Shown piece after piece: positions 8,870 to 17,539 of a stretch of 64,000 nucleotides of DNA. The stretch is taken from positions 671,502 to 735,501 of the forward strand of contig NZ_SJPM01000001.1 in NCBI RefSeq assembly GCF_007859915.1, read 5' to 3'. The notes under the pieces are model-generated. The model made no database searches. It saw only the letters and a program-made list of their open reading frames with translations, and was not told where the DNA came from. Source of the stretch: Neorhodopirellula pilleata. GTDB lineage: Bacteria; Planctomycetota; Planctomycetia; Pirellulales; Pirellulaceae. The translations under genes were made by a program, and so were the position numbers. The first letter of the stretch is position 1. Each line of letters opens with the position of its first letter.

Positions 8870-9561
8870 GTCAACCCGTTCCCACTGTCACTTTGCCGCA
8901 TCCGTCGACGAATCAAGCGACGCTGCATCCTTGCGGTTTCAAGATCAGGATTGATATCCAAGCAATGATCCAGTGCTTGCAACGACTTTTCCATGTCTCC
9001 CCGAAGGAATCGAATCTTGGCGAGGCTTTGCCATGCCAAGTAGTGAAAACGACAGTGCCAAAGACAAGCTTGGTAGGACCTCTCGGCTCGCTCGTAGTCT
9101 TCCAATCCGTGCCAACAGATCGCCAATTGATGATGGGCCTCTGAATACGTCGGCGCGTGTTCGATCAAGATCAACGACAACGACAAAGCGGCCGCGTATT
9201 CGGCACCGTCGTTGAGATGCATGACACGCAACAGTTGTTGATGATGCAGAGGTGCGGCGTCACGAATCAAAACGGCCCGGAAAGAATCGTCGGCAACCAA
9301 TCGAACTCCTCGATCATCGTTGGAAATCGCACGGCCGAGAGAGTCAAGGCAACGGTGATCACCGAGCATTCCCAATGCCAAAGCCGCGGCACGGCGTTGC
9401 TCGATCTCGCCCCGCTGAAGCAGTACCATCAGCGTCGAAGGCGTGTAGTATTCATCCACCTCATGGGCAAAACGACACGAGTTGGCGGTTTGAAGGTAGC
9501 GTCGATAGGCCGCAGCCAACCGGGTCGTGTGAACAAGCGGGGTCGTCACGTCAACATCCAT
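8866..9561 (-). CDS. HEAT-like and TPR repeat protein
   Basis: A 231-residue cytoplasmic protein counted from the ATG at 9561. The first half contains a HEAT-type unit (QRRAAALALGMLGDHRCLDSLGRAISND, then a second copy with VRLVADDSFRAVLIRDAAPL). The second half carries two TPR-like units (EAHHQLAICWHGLEDYERAERSYQACLW and LAWQSLAKIRFLRGDMEKSLQALDHCLDINPDLE). These are protein-interaction scaffolds; no enzymatic motif is present. The frame stays open to a TTG at 9696, but that longer form would overlap the divergent gene and adds only basic low-complexity sequence, so I prefer the ATG. It is coupled by GTGA to a small membrane protein. Confidence 0.75.
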   Translation of the reverse strand: MDVDVTTPLVHTTRLAAAYRRYLQTANSCRFAHEVDEYYTPSTLMVLLQRGEIEQRRAAALALGMLGDHRCLDSLGRAISNDDRGVRLVADDSFRAVLIRDAAPLHHQQLLRVMHLNDGAEYAAALSLSLILIEHAPTYSEAHHQLAICWHGLEDYERAERSYQACLWHCRFHYLAWQSLAKIRFLRGDMEKSLQALDHCLDINPDLETARMQRRLIRRRMRQSDSGNGLT

Positions 9562-9778
9562 AGGGATTGGAATTTTCGGTTCAATCGTTTTTTTCGCTGT
9601 CGTCTTCCCGATCGTTGTCGGGCATTCAGGAGAACGGCTTTTTTCGATCCCCTTCGTTTGACTTTTCGATGTTAGACTGATGAATCTGATGGGCAAGATG
9701 GCAAATCAAAAAGAGTTGGAACGAATCGTCGTGAACTACTGCGAAGATCCCCCGCCGCCGCCGCGCGGATTTCGCCCG

Positions 9779-11095
9779 ATGAAAGGCCGAAACCGCGTAA
9801 TTCGTTGGTTTTGGGCCCCATTTTATGTCCTCGTGTCGATTGGATTGATCGCCGATTCGGTCGCCACGGCCCAGCCGCCGCCCGAGAGCCCTTTTTCGGG
9901 CGAGTCGCTTCGACATACGAAGATCACGTTAACCGTCCAGAATCAGGCCTTCAGCGACGTGTTGCGACAGCTACTCGAAACCGTCAACATGGGTATCCAG
10001 GGAAAAACGGGCGATGTATCAGCCGAGCCCGTCGATCGCGATCGTCCATGGTCTTTATGGCTGGACCGTCGCGTCGATCCATCTCAAACCGTCGACGTGA
10101 CTGTCGACGCGACTCCCGCCGCCAAGGTGATTGTGGATGTCCTTGAACCGATCAGCTTGACGGCCTATCCGCTTCCCGGCGTACTGCTGGTCGGACGCAG
10201 CGAATGGGTGGAGTCGACGCTGGCATGCTTGCCGACACCCCCGATCGCGAAAAATCGAGCCGACGCCAAGCAAGCAGATCAACGGGAGCTAATCTCGATC
10301 GCTTGGCCTAGCGGAACGACAGCCGCCGAAGTGCTCGCCATGGCAGTTTTGAATCAATCCAACGTTGATTCCAAAAAGACTCCGGATTGGTTGCCGCACG
10401 ACGTTTGGGGTGGTGGCCGTTTGATCCGAGTCGACCCGACGCTCGCCAGTGCGTTGATATTGGCACAATTCGACCTTCGGTTGCGGCGCACCAATTCGCT
10501 CTTACCATTGCTCACTCGATCACTCGACGCCGGATCGAGTGGCGTGGAGGTCACCGGTGCCGCTGTCCGTTCCGATGCATCTCAAACCCCCGTCGGCTTG
10601 CCATCGACGGTTACCCGATGGGCCGAAGATGAGCAAAAGGATCCGTTCGCAAACTTTGAATTCAATCAATCTTACCCCGCCGGCGAAGCTGCTTTGGCCG
10701 TTCGGCAAGCGATCCAGCGGAATCAGCTTAAGGCAAGCGTCCGCAGTTCCAACAACGCACTGAACATCCGCACGACGGCCAAGAGTCACTTGATTCTATT
10801 GAAGACGTTGTGGTCAATCGTGCCAGAGAATCTGTCGCGAAGGAAGCCTTCGGATTCCGAACCGGTGTTCGATCTCAAACTCGTCAACAAGCCGGTAGGC
10901 GAAGTTCTCAAACAGGTCGCCGCCTCGGCGGGCAAAACCATTCGATTCGAGCCGGGGACCGAACTTGCCACGGAGCGATTAGTAACTTTGGATGCGGTCA
11001 AGAAAACGCTCCATCAACTGGCCCAAGAGGTCGCAGGACAAGTCGGCCTCGACGTGAATTGGGAAGACGAGCAAGTCATCGTTACTCGACCATAA
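9779..11095 (+). CDS. Exported protein resembling secretin/TonB short N-terminal domains
   Basis: A 438-residue protein. From the ATG at 9779 it has a good signal peptide: basic start KGRNRVIRW, hydrophobic core FYVLVSIGLIADSV and cleavage near ATAQ. An upstream in-frame ATG at 9680 adds 33 residues including five prolines and fits less well. The sequence has two regions that look like STN or N0/N1 domains (KITLTVQNQAFSDVLRQLLETVNMGIQ near the start, and FDLKLVNKPVGEVLKQVAASAGKTIRFEPG near the end, followed by LVTLDAVKKTLHQLAQEVAGQVGLDVNW). Such domains occur in secretins and TonB receptors, but no beta-barrel or secretin channel follows. The STN resemblance is by eye and moderate. It may be a periplasmic partner of an envelope complex. 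Confidence 0.65.
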   Translation: MKGRNRVIRWFWAPFYVLVSIGLIADSVATAQPPPESPFSGESLRHTKITLTVQNQAFSDVLRQLLETVNMGIQGKTGDVSAEPVDRDRPWSLWLDRRVDPSQTVDVTVDATPAAKVIVDVLEPISLTAYPLPGVLLVGRSEWVESTLACLPTPPIAKNRADAKQADQRELISIAWPSGTTAAEVLAMAVLNQSNVDSKKTPDWLPHDVWGGGRLIRVDPTLASALILAQFDLRLRRTNSLLPLLTRSLDAGSSGVEVTGAAVRSDASQTPVGLPSTVTRWAEDEQKDPFANFEFNQSYPAGEAALAVRQAIQRNQLKASVRSSNNALNIRTTAKSHLILLKTLWSIVPENLSRRKPSDSEPVFDLKLVNKPVGEVLKQVAASAGKTIRFEPGTELATERLVTLDAVKKTLHQLAQEVAGQVGLDVNWEDEQVIVTRP

Positions 11096-11499
11096 CGCGT
11101 TCATCTGTTTACCCCGAAACTCCCGGCCTGGATCGTTCAATCGATCGAAGTCCGACCAGTCGCCCGAATGCGCGGGAAACAGCTGGTCGATTTTCAGACA
11201 GATTGATCGTCGGCGTGTCCGCCATTCTTAAGCTAGTGGTCTGTCACAGCTAAAAGTTAGAGTAGTGGATCTTGTTAAAGATCCTGTAGCGGTCGGATCT
11301 TTAACAAGATCCACTACAGCGAACCCTAATGTTTAGCTGTGACAGACCACTAGTGGACAAAACGCGGTCGCCTTCAACTCGTTTGGCAAGACATTTGCAC
11401 TACTGGATGGACATACGCCTTTGAGGCAACCGACCAGCAAGGAAGACGGGACTGAGCCGCCGCTAGAGCGGCCCCGAATGTCCACCAAGATGGGACTCT
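11096..11499. other. Gene-free gap containing one inverted-repeat element
   Basis: This 404-bp gap between two plus-strand genes has no convincing coding sequence. Its main content is the nested inverted-repeat element at 11233-11353, listed separately. The 146 bp after the element presumably carry the promoter of the histidine kinase at 11500. I see no clear -35/-10 pair there and no Shine-Dalgarno sequence before the ATG. Confidence 0.6.
11233..11353. repeat. MITE-like element with two nested perfect inverted repeats
   Basis: A 121-bp element bounded by CTAG at each end. The outer arms, 11233-11254 and 11332-11353, are 22 nt and perfectly inverted (CTAGTGGTCTGTCACAGC at the left tip). Inside lie a second pair of perfectly inverted 23-nt arms, 11262-11284 and 11295-11317, with a 10-nt loop; they contain TAGTGGATCTTGTTAAAG. 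As RNA or single-stranded DNA it would fold into one long interrupted hairpin. It has no coding capacity. Size, perfect terminal repeats and lack of a gene fit a non-autonomous mobile element, but no transposase that could move it is in the window. Confidence 0.85.
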
Positions 11500-14346
11500 A
11501 TGAAACAAATCACGACTTACCAGCAGCGATTGCGTTTGGCCGTTTCCATGGCGGATATGGGATTGATCGAGATTGACTACGAGAAAGACACCGCTATCGC
11601 CGACGAACGCGCGGCAACGATCTTCGATTTACAGGCCGACGTGCCGCTGGCTCGGAAAGAAGTGCATGAGCGATTTCACCCTGCTGATCGTGCAATCATC
11701 GAGCAGAAGATTCGGGATAATCTCGACCCTCAGGGGAAGGGCCACTTTTCGATGGATCATCGCGTCCTCCGTCGCGATGGTTCTGTCCGCTGGCTGAACG
11801 TTCGCAAGCAAGTTTTTTTTGAAGAAGTCGGCGGGCAACTTCGTCCCGTATCCGGTTTATTGGCCGCCGTCGACATCACGCACCGCAAACGCGTCGAAGA
11901 ACAGATGCGCCAGTCCCGTGATACGCTCGGCCAACTGGTCGAGGAAAATCCCTTCGGCGTTTACGTCATCGATTCCAATTTTCGAGTCTGTTATGCCAGT
12001 GCCGGAGCACGAAAGGCTTTCGCAAATATTCGATCGCTCATCGGGCATGATTTCGCTGATGCGATCGCTTTGATCTGGCCTAAGAATGTTGCTCAAGAAG
12101 TCATCGATCGATTTCGCCACACCTTGTTGACCGGCGCGACATATCACGCACCGCAACTGACTCATCAACGGGCTGATATTGATCTTGTCGAATCGTACGA
12201 ATGGAAGATTAAACGCATCAAGCTGCCCGATGAACAATACGGTGTAGTGTGCTACTACTACGACGCAACCGAGCGTCAGAATTGGGAACAATCGCTTCGA
12301 GAAAGTGAAACCCGTTTCCGCCGGATGACCGACGCTTCGCCCGCCGTCGTTTGGGTCACCGATGTGAATCATCAGTGCACGTTTCTGTCACGTGGTTGGT
12401 ATGAAAATACTGGCCAAGAACCCGATTCAGGTTTGGGGCTCGGCTGGCTCGACATGATTCATCCAGATGATCGGGAGGACGCCAAGCGGGTCATCTTGAC
12501 CGCCATGACACAGCGCGAGCCCTTCGAGTACGACTACCGGTTGCGGACACCCGATGGAAGTTACCGCTGGGCGTTGGATTCGGGCCGTCCGATTTTTGCA
12601 TCGCCAAGTGGATCGACCGAATCATGCCAAAAACCGACAGGGGAGTCGGCGAATGACCCGACCGACGTCCAGGCGACGTTCGAAGGTTACGTCGGCAGTG
12701 TCATCGACGTTCACGAACGGCATAGCGCCCAGGAATCACTTTCGCGTCACGCGGCGAAGCTTGAACGAAGCGAAAGCCGGTTGCAAATGGCGGCCGAGGC
12801 CACCGGGTTCGGCACTTACGAATTGGATGTCTTGACCGGCGACGCAGTGTGGTCCGACGAGATGTTTCGAATCACCGGAGTCAATCGTGATCGGCCGGTG
12901 TCGCCCGATCAAATGGAGACCCTCGTCCACCCACTCGATCTTTCCCGGTTTCGAGAACTCGTTTCCAGCCTTCGTGTTCCGGCGGGGCCGGATCGATATC
13001 AAAGTGAGTTTCGAATCGTCCGGCCCGATGGTCAAACTCGTTGGGTCGCCGACAGCGCGAGAGTTTATCACGACGAGTCGGAGCCGCGCCAAAATCATTC
13101 GCGGATCGTAGGGACACTTCAAGACATCACCGATCGCAAGCTGTTCGAGCAATCGTTGCAGCGGGCCAAGCGAGCCGCCGAAGCGGCCAATCGATCCCGC
13201 GGCGAGTTCCTGGCCAATATGTCCCATGAAATTCGAACACCAATGTCGGCAATTTTGGGCCATGCTGATATCCTGCGAGATCATTTGAAAGATCCCGACA
13301 ACATTCAAGTCGTCGAAACGATTCGTCGAAACGGGAGATTCCTGCTCGAAATCATTAATGACATTTTGGATCTCTCCAAAATCGACGCAGGAAAGTTAGA
13401 AATCGAGCGTGCGCCGATGCAACCGGATCGCCTCGTTGCTGAAGTACGTTCATTGATGGACGTCCGCGCATCCGAAAAAGGCTTGCCGCTGACGATCGAG
13501 TTCAAGAACCGGATTCCCGAAAAGATCGAGAGTGATCCGGTTCGGTTGCGCCAGGTGCTTGTTAATCTTTTGGGCAACGCGATCAAGTTCACCGACGATG
13601 GCAACGTCCGGTTAGTGATCAGCTACGACGAAGACCGCCAGCGATTAACGTTTGACGTGATCGACACCGGCATCGGGATCCGCCGTGACGATTTGAACCG
13701 AATTTTTGAACCCTTCAAACAAGCCGATAATTCGGCAACCCGGTCGTTCGGCGGCACCGGGCTTGGCCTGGCCATCTGTCGACGCCTTGCCGAAGCTCTC
13801 GGAGGTCAAGTCACTGCCCGTAGTAAGCTCGGCGATGGGAGTCAGTTCACCCTATCGATTGATGCTCCCGCTCTGGGGCCGTTGATTCAACCGAATCTGA
13901 GTCTCGACCGGCGAGGCGAATCCGATGCATCGCAAGTTCAGCTCACCGGTCACTATTTGATCGTTGATGATCGACGAGACATTCGGTATTTGGCCCAACA
14001 TTTCATTGAGAAAGCCGGAGGCACGGTGACGACGGCGACGAACGGTCGCGAAGCGGTGGAAGCCGTTATGTCGCCTTCCACTACCGGACTCGATCTGATC
14101 GTGATGGACATGCAGATGCCGGTCATGGACGGCTATGAAGCGACGCGAGAACTGCGCCGGCGCGGTTGCGAGTTACCAATCATTGCCCTGACTGCCAACG
14201 CCATGAAAAGCGATCGCGATCAATGCCTCGCCGCCGGATGCACCGACTACACGACCAAACCACTCGATCGCGATTACCTGATTCAACTGATCGATCGCCT
14301 GACGATCAAGAAGACAACTCAGCCAGGCGGTGCATCGAATCCTTGA
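11500..14346 (+). CDS. Cytosolic multi-PAS hybrid sensor histidine kinase
   Basis: A 948-residue hybrid kinase with no signal peptide or membrane helix, so it probably senses an internal signal. Four PAS modules can be followed by their PAC ends: about 10-130 ([13 protein letters not shown]), 135-260, 265-410 ([14 protein letters not shown]) and 425-550 ([16 protein letters not shown]). The HisKA domain has the phosphoacceptor H576 in [15 protein letters not shown]. The ATPase domain shows [24 protein letters not shown] and [20 protein letters not shown]-terminal receiver domain starts near 817 (YLIVDDRRD) with phosphoacceptor D870 in [14 protein letters not shown] and the conserved lysine in TKPLD. 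The last 41 bp overlap the convergent xylulokinase gene. No cognate response regulator is adjacent; output must pass through a phosphotransfer partner elsewhere. Confidence 0.95.
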   Translation: MKQITTYQQRLRLAVSMADMGLIEIDYEKDTAIADERAATIFDLQADVPLARKEVHERFHPADRAIIEQKIRDNLDPQGKGHFSMDHRVLRRDGSVRWLNVRKQVFFEEVGGQLRPVSGLLAAVDITHRKRVEEQMRQSRDTLGQLVEENPFGVYVIDSNFRVCYASAGARKAFANIRSLIGHDFADAIALIWPKNVAQEVIDRFRHTLLTGATYHAPQLTHQRADIDLVESYEWKIKRIKLPDEQYGVVCYYYDATERQNWEQSLRESETRFRRMTDASPAVVWVTDVNHQCTFLSRGWYENTGQEPDSGLGLGWLDMIHPDDREDAKRVILTAMTQREPFEYDYRLRTPDGSYRWALDSGRPIFASPSGSTESCQKPTGESANDPTDVQATFEGYVGSVIDVHERHSAQESLSRHAAKLERSESRLQMAAEATGFGTYELDVLTGDAVWSDEMFRITGVNRDRPVSPDQMETLVHPLDLSRFRELVSSLRVPAGPDRYQSEFRIVRPDGQTRWVADSARVYHDESEPRQNHSRIVGTLQDITDRKLFEQSLQRAKRAAEAANRSRGEFLANMSHEIRTPMSAILGHADILRDHLKDPDNIQVVETIRRNGRFLLEIINDILDLSKIDAGKLEIERAPMQPDRLVAEVRSLMDVRASEKGLPLTIEFKNRIPEKIESDPVRLRQVLVNLLGNAIKFTDDGNVRLVISYDEDRQRLTFDVIDTGIGIRRDDLNRIFEPFKQADNSATRSFGGTGLGLAICRRLAEALGGQVTARSKLGDGSQFTLSIDAPALGPLIQPNLSLDRRGESDASQVQLTGHYLIVDDRRDIRYLAQHFIEKAGGTVTTATNGREAVEAVMSPSTTGLDLIVMDMQMPVMDGYEATRELRRRGCELPIIALTANAMKSDRDQCLAAGCTDYTTKPLDRDYLIQLIDRLTIKKTTQPGGASNP

Positions 14347-15829
14347 GGTTTCCATAAAGATCGCGGTAGATCGGAAACAATTCGTTGTAGGTTGCCTTGG
14401 CCTTTGCGTCCGGTTTGGTTTCTTCGGCAACCTCGATCGTTGCTTTGCAAGCTTGTTCGATCGACTTGTAAGCGCCATCGCCGACGGCCGCCAACAACGC
14501 CACTCCGTACGCCGGTCCCTGTTCGACTTTCAATGTCGTGATTTTTTTACCAAACACATCCGCTTGCATTTGTCGCCACAATTTGTTCTTGCTGCCGCCG
14601 CCGCTGGCGCGGATTTGACGAACCGGTACCCCCATCGATTCGATGATCGCCAAGCTATCTCGTAGCGCGAACGTGATTCCCTCCATCACGCTGCGAGTCA
14701 TCGCCGCGCGGTCGTGGGTCAGGTTCATGCCGACGAATGCGCCCCGCGCATGCGGGTCGGCGTGCGGGGTGCGTTCACCGTTGAGATAAGGCAGGAACAC
14801 GAGCGAACCGCTGCCTGCGGGAACGCCGGCGGCTTCGGCTGTCGCGGCCTCGAACGATTTGGCGGCGGGAACGCCCGCGAGACCTTGAATCACGTTTTCG
14901 ACCCACCATTGCAACGATCCGCCACTGGTCAGGTTCACGCCCATCATGTGCCATTTTCCACGTACGGCATGACAGAACGTGTGCAACCGTCCGGCCGCGT
15001 CGATGCTCGGTTCGTCACTGTGAACGAACATCACGCCGCTCGTTCCGATCGACGTACTGAGAAGTCCCGATCGGACGATGCCGTTGCCGATCGCGCCAGC
15101 CGCACAGTCACCTGCGCCTCCGACGACTTGGCATTGAGTTGTTAAGCCGAGTTGTTTCGCCGCTGCGGCGGTGAGTTTACCCGTCACGTCTTCGGACTCC
15201 ACCACGTCGGGCAGCAGGCTGCGATCGAGTTGCAATCGCCCCAACAGTTCGGTCGACCAATTGCGAGCTTGAACATCCAACAACAACGTGCCACTGGCGT
15301 CGCTGACTTCACTGACATATTCACCCGTCAGGCGGCGACGGATGTCGTCTTTGGGAAGCAATACCTTAGCAAGCTTGTCGAAGTTTCTTTTTTCGTTGTC
15401 CCGCAACCAGAGAATCTTGGGAGCTTGGAATCCCGTCAGCGCCGGGTTCGCAACCAACTTAATGAGTTCTTCACGCGATCCGGCGGCGGACGTGATCGAC
15501 TCGCATTGGACGGCCGTTCGCTGATCGTTCCATAAGAGCGCCGGCCGAATCACGTTGTCTTGAGCGTCCAGAAAAACCGATCCGTGCATTTGTCCGGACA
15601 ACCCGATCGCCTTGACATCGTTCTTGTCCACTTTGGATTGACGCATGACCGCTCGAACGGTTTTCACCGTCGCATTCCACCAATCCTCGGGATCTTGCTG
15701 AGTCCATCCGGGACGCGGTTGTTCCATCGGGTAACCGGCATCGGCCTCGGCCAAGACTTTACCGGATTGATCAATGAGAAGCGTCTTCGTGCCGCTGGTT
15801 CCGATATCGATGCCGAGGTAGTAACTCAT
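14306..15829 (-). CDS. xylB: Xylulokinase (FGGY carbohydrate kinase)
   Basis: Phosphorylates D-xylulose to xylulose-5-phosphate with ATP, linking xylose use to the pentose phosphate pathway. The 507-residue protein starts MSYYLGIDIGTSGTKTLLID, the phosphate-1 motif of the FGGY fold, followed by GWTQQDPEDWW and GLSGQMHG (substrate-side loop typical of XylB), and ends with the FGGY C-terminal pattern SGGGSKNKLWRQMQADVFG and GPAYGVALLAAVG. These motifs favour xylulokinase over glycerol or gluconate kinase. The 3' end overlaps the convergent histidine kinase by 41 bp. No xylA or xylose transporter is adjacent, though a solute-binding-like lipoprotein diverges from it, so the exact pentulose is inferred from sequence only. 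Confidence 0.92.
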   Translation of the reverse strand: MSYYLGIDIGTSGTKTLLIDQSGKVLAEADAGYPMEQPRPGWTQQDPEDWWNATVKTVRAVMRQSKVDKNDVKAIGLSGQMHGSVFLDAQDNVIRPALLWNDQRTAVQCESITSAAGSREELIKLVANPALTGFQAPKILWLRDNEKRNFDKLAKVLLPKDDIRRRLTGEYVSEVSDASGTLLLDVQARNWSTELLGRLQLDRSLLPDVVESEDVTGKLTAAAAKQLGLTTQCQVVGGAGDCAAGAIGNGIVRSGLLSTSIGTSGVMFVHSDEPSIDAAGRLHTFCHAVRGKWHMMGVNLTSGGSLQWWVENVIQGLAGVPAAKSFEAATAEAAGVPAGSGSLVFLPYLNGERTPHADPHARGAFVGMNLTHDRAAMTRSVMEGITFALRDSLAIIESMGVPVRQIRASGGGSKNKLWRQMQADVFGKKITTLKVEQGPAYGVALLAAVGDGAYKSIEQACKATIEVAEETKPDAKAKATYNELFPIYRDLYGNLKDSMHRLAELSS

Positions 15830-15945
15830 GGGTTGTGTTCTGAAAGGGGAAAATGAGGTGAACCGGGCGGCAGTATACCGCGTAGCGTCCGGCGGATGAG
15901 GCCCCCTTCCGTTTCCCCCATTTTCATTTGTGGTCGTCCCGTTTT

Positions 15946-17406
15946 ATGACTGTTTCGAACTTCTCGCCGGAATCCGTCCCCGGCTCATCGGAGGTACTGA
16001 ATTCGCCAAGTGTAAACCGGGGGTTGAACCGCAGAACTTGGTTGGCGGGTGCCAGTTCACTGCTTGCCGTCGCCGGATGCACGCATGATCCGACGGAGAC
16101 ACCATCGGTTGATTCGAAATCCGCGTCCGTCGTCAGCGGCGTGCCACTGCGAATCGTGTGGGTGGGAAGCGATTCCGAAGTCGAAACAATGCGTCGGACT
16201 TGGCGATCGATCAGCGAACAACCGCTCGACATCCGTCTCGCCAAGCCGATCGACTTCTCAAAGGCCGGATCGAGTGACGCCGGAGCGTTGTTCGAACAAG
16301 CCGGTAAGGCCGATGTGGTTGTCTACCCATTGACGATGATGGCCGAGATGGTTCATCAGGAACGGTTGATGCCGCTGTTGAGCGATCGCATCACGGCAGA
16401 TGAGTCGGACGTTTTCGTCACGTCGGGCCGTCGATCAATGCCGGCCGCATTGAAGGTTGCCACTTCGTTTGCGGGGGAAAGCCGGGCCGTCCCTTTGGGC
16501 GGCCATCTGCCCGCGCTCTTGATCGGGGAAACGCTGGCGTCCGGAGAAGCCGCCGAGTCCGTGACCACATGGGCCGACTACTACGAACTGGCCAAGCGCA
16601 GTGACGGAAAGTGTGCCGAGCCCAGCGCCGCCGGGTGGGCTGGAGCAACGTTTTTGTGGCGACTTGCTAGTAGCCTTGACACGACTTGGCTGTTCGACCG
16701 CGAGACGCTCAAGCCGCTGATCGATCAACCGGATTACGTTGCTGTTTTGGAACAAATGTCCCAGTCGGTGAAGTTGAGTTCGGCGACCGATGGACGAACT
16801 CCTGGCCAGATCTACCAAGGCGTCGCGAAGGGCGAGTTGGTTGCCGGAATCGGTTTCCCGACCAACCGATCCGAAGGCGACGAGACCGGCACCCAATTGT
16901 CCTTCACCGCGCTGCCGTCAAGTCGCATCGGCAATGAAGACGAGTTCTCCACCCTTGCCGCCACGGGTGATTTAGGTCGTTTGATGATGAACCCGTTCAT
17001 GTTGGTCGGATCGCTCGCATCGTCGTGTCGACAAACAGCGGCCGCCGATCAATTCCTCGACTGGTTGGCGGGCGGCGAAGGTAGCGAGCCGCTCTATCGC
17101 AACATCGATTCGATCATCGACGTCCAATCAACCTCTGGGTCAGGCGACTCGGGCGCAGGCAATGGATATGTCAAATGGTTGCGCAGTCAGCTATCCAACC
17201 CCAACGTCGTTCCCCCGCTACAACTGATCGGCGCTTCAGAATACTACATGGTACTCGACGAGGCCGTTCGCGAGTGTGTTCACGGTCCCGTCAGTCCCCA
17301 AGCGGCGTGCGATAAGATTGCGAAAGCTTGGTCGAGTTTGCACCAACGATTCAATCTGGCCAGCCAACAAAGAGCTTGGCTCAGGGCTCAAGGCATCGCG
17401 TCTTAG
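15946..17406 (+). CDS. Solute-binding-like lipoprotein with Tat-type signal
   Basis: A 486-residue exported lipoprotein. It has twin arginines at residues 29-30 (LNRRTWLAGASSLLAVAGC) and a lipobox cysteine at C45, so it is probably Tat-exported and lipidated. The mature part resembles extracellular sugar-binding proteins of ABC transporters: VPLRIVWVGSDSEVETMRRTW for the first strand and helix, DVVVYPLTMMAEMVHQERLMPL, WADYYELAKRS, GWAGATFLWRLAS, and a C-terminal region rich in Trp and Gly. The ATG at 15946 is preferred over a TTG at 15928. No permease or ATPase follows. It diverges from xylB and could serve a sugar uptake system located elsewhere, or be a receptor without transporter; both are inferences. 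Confidence 0.72.
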   Translation: MTVSNFSPESVPGSSEVLNSPSVNRGLNRRTWLAGASSLLAVAGCTHDPTETPSVDSKSASVVSGVPLRIVWVGSDSEVETMRRTWRSISEQPLDIRLAKPIDFSKAGSSDAGALFEQAGKADVVVYPLTMMAEMVHQERLMPLLSDRITADESDVFVTSGRRSMPAALKVATSFAGESRAVPLGGHLPALLIGETLASGEAAESVTTWADYYELAKRSDGKCAEPSAAGWAGATFLWRLASSLDTTWLFDRETLKPLIDQPDYVAVLEQMSQSVKLSSATDGRTPGQIYQGVAKGELVAGIGFPTNRSEGDETGTQLSFTALPSSRIGNEDEFSTLAATGDLGRLMMNPFMLVGSLASSCRQTAAADQFLDWLAGGEGSEPLYRNIDSIIDVQSTSGSGDSGAGNGYVKWLRSQLSNPNVVPPLQLIGASEYYMVLDEAVRECVHGPVSPQAACDKIAKAWSSLHQRFNLASQQRAWLRAQGIAS

Positions 17407-17476
17407 CGTCGTTGTGTTTTCACGCACTTATCGTGGAACGGCTTTGCTGGTTCCCTTAGCTTGCCAACCGCGGCTT

Positions 17477-17497
17477 CCTGCCAGACGAGCTGGCAGG
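17477..17497. terminator. Perfect 8-bp hairpin between convergent genes
   Basis: CCTGCCAG at 17477-17484 and its exact inverse at 17490-17497 with a 5-nt loop, between the convergent ends of the lipoprotein gene (17406) and the DUF11 gene (17540). It could end transcription from both sides, but no T-run follows on either strand, so the role is uncertain. Confidence 0.35.
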
Positions 17498-17539
17498 GGA
17501 GCAATCCATGAGGACTTGCGGCTGATTGATTCGAGCGTC

